DNA from: Cudoniella acicularis | Lineage: Eukaryota > Ascomycota > Leotiomycetes > Helotiales > Helotiaceae | Reading direction: 5' to 3' | Length of the DNA stretch: 19,686 nt | Assembly (NCBI GenBank): GCA_013054445.1 | Contig: JAAMPI010001107.1 | Location: 1 to 19,686 of the forward strand | Shown: positions 19,066 to 19,686 of the stretch, one piece after another | How the letters are laid out: the number at the start of each line of letters is the position of its first letter | How positions within the stretch are numbered: position 1 is the stretch's first letter | The notes under the pieces: generated by a model | Told to the model about the DNA's origin: nothing | The model's input: the letters and a program-made list of their open reading frames with translations, nothing else | The model's database searches: none | Position numbers and translations under genes: made by a program

Positions 19066-19686
19066 CGTTTGTGTGGGAGGGTACAGGATTCATAAAAGCT
19101 GAGGCGTTTAAGGACTGGCTGGGGTGGTGGTATTACGATGTTGGCAATTGTATTGCACTCTACATGTAGAATATACATGTCCTGATGCTGCCAGATGAAA
19201 TGGAAATATTATGACACTAATGATTAGTTCTCCATACGCCTATGGCCCTCTTACGAGTACAGATTCTCCTTTTGTGCCTGCCACTAATTCTGGTTCTCTT
19301 TCCGTTCCTTCTCAGCACGTTTTCCTTCATAAATTACACAGCATGGAAAGAAAGTATCTATTAAGAGATATGTTTAGCAACAACTTGCTCAGCACATCTG
19401 ATTCCAGAATTGGGGAGAAATGTCTCGCTAATTTCAGACCCTGAGAAAACGGAATTGAGCACTGTTCTTGAAGCCGACTAATACATACACAGAAAGTATT
19501 CCTAGCATGAGCACAGAAGCAATAACACAATCACAAGTAGCAAGTGACATGAATTTCCCAAGTTCTTCTCTCAAATGCCAAAAAATGCAGCAACGCGACT
19601 GAATGCATATGCAAACTCCATATCAAACGCAGCTTAAAAAGAAACCCCGCCAAAATCCACGCAAGCACCAAATCATCAAATCACCT
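19066..19686. other. 3' flank of the RFC gene
   Basis: No coding frame, RNA gene or repeat recognised. Presumably the RFC3 3' untranslated region followed by spacer. Confidence 0.45.

Overview
The window looks like a piece of a filamentous ascomycete genome. Genes carry many 44-70 bp introns with GT donors, CTAAC/CTGAC-like branch sites and AG acceptors. The gene set includes a secreted AA9 copper monooxygenase, a LaeA-like methyltransferase and an HSPA12-like Hsp70. The replication gene has an ACGCGT box upstream. A Leotiomycetes (Helotiales) origin is my impression only. There is no prokaryotic organisation, and I recognise no tRNA, rRNA or CRISPR array.

Layout. 1-1048: 3' part of a coiled-coil gene of unknown function (family copy A) with an in-frame TGA. 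1062-1810: gene-free, AT-rich, with a degenerate 122-bp repeat. 1811-1844: a perfect 16+2+16 inverted repeat directly in front of 1845-2576, the C-terminal part of a luciferase-like flavin monooxygenase that has lost its N-terminal half. 2577-4459: gene-free. 4460-5442: AA9 lytic polysaccharide monooxygenase. 5443-6859: gene-free. 6860-7601 (minus): isochorismatase-like hydrolase, divergent from 8221-9742 (plus), a SAM-dependent methyltransferase with two tiny exons. 9842-12359 (minus): Hsp70-like ATPase gene whose reading frame is broken by one extra base in an A-run. 13452-15125: intact family copy B. 15651-17302: decayed copy C, with five tandem coiled-coil repeats, three nonsense codons, a frameshift and an internal deletion. 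17737-19065: replication factor C subunit (yeast Rfc3 type).

How the genes relate. I see no obvious pathway or biosynthetic cluster. The RFC subunit is housekeeping, and the AA9 enzyme acts outside the cell on plant polysaccharide. The main unusual content is the three-member coiled-coil family, of which only one copy looks intact, with a damaged Hsp70-like gene head-to-head with that copy. Together with the truncated monooxygenase, this makes the window a mix of working genes and genes in decay. All splice sites were placed by eye from reading-frame continuity and remembered family conservation; no transcript data or searches were available.
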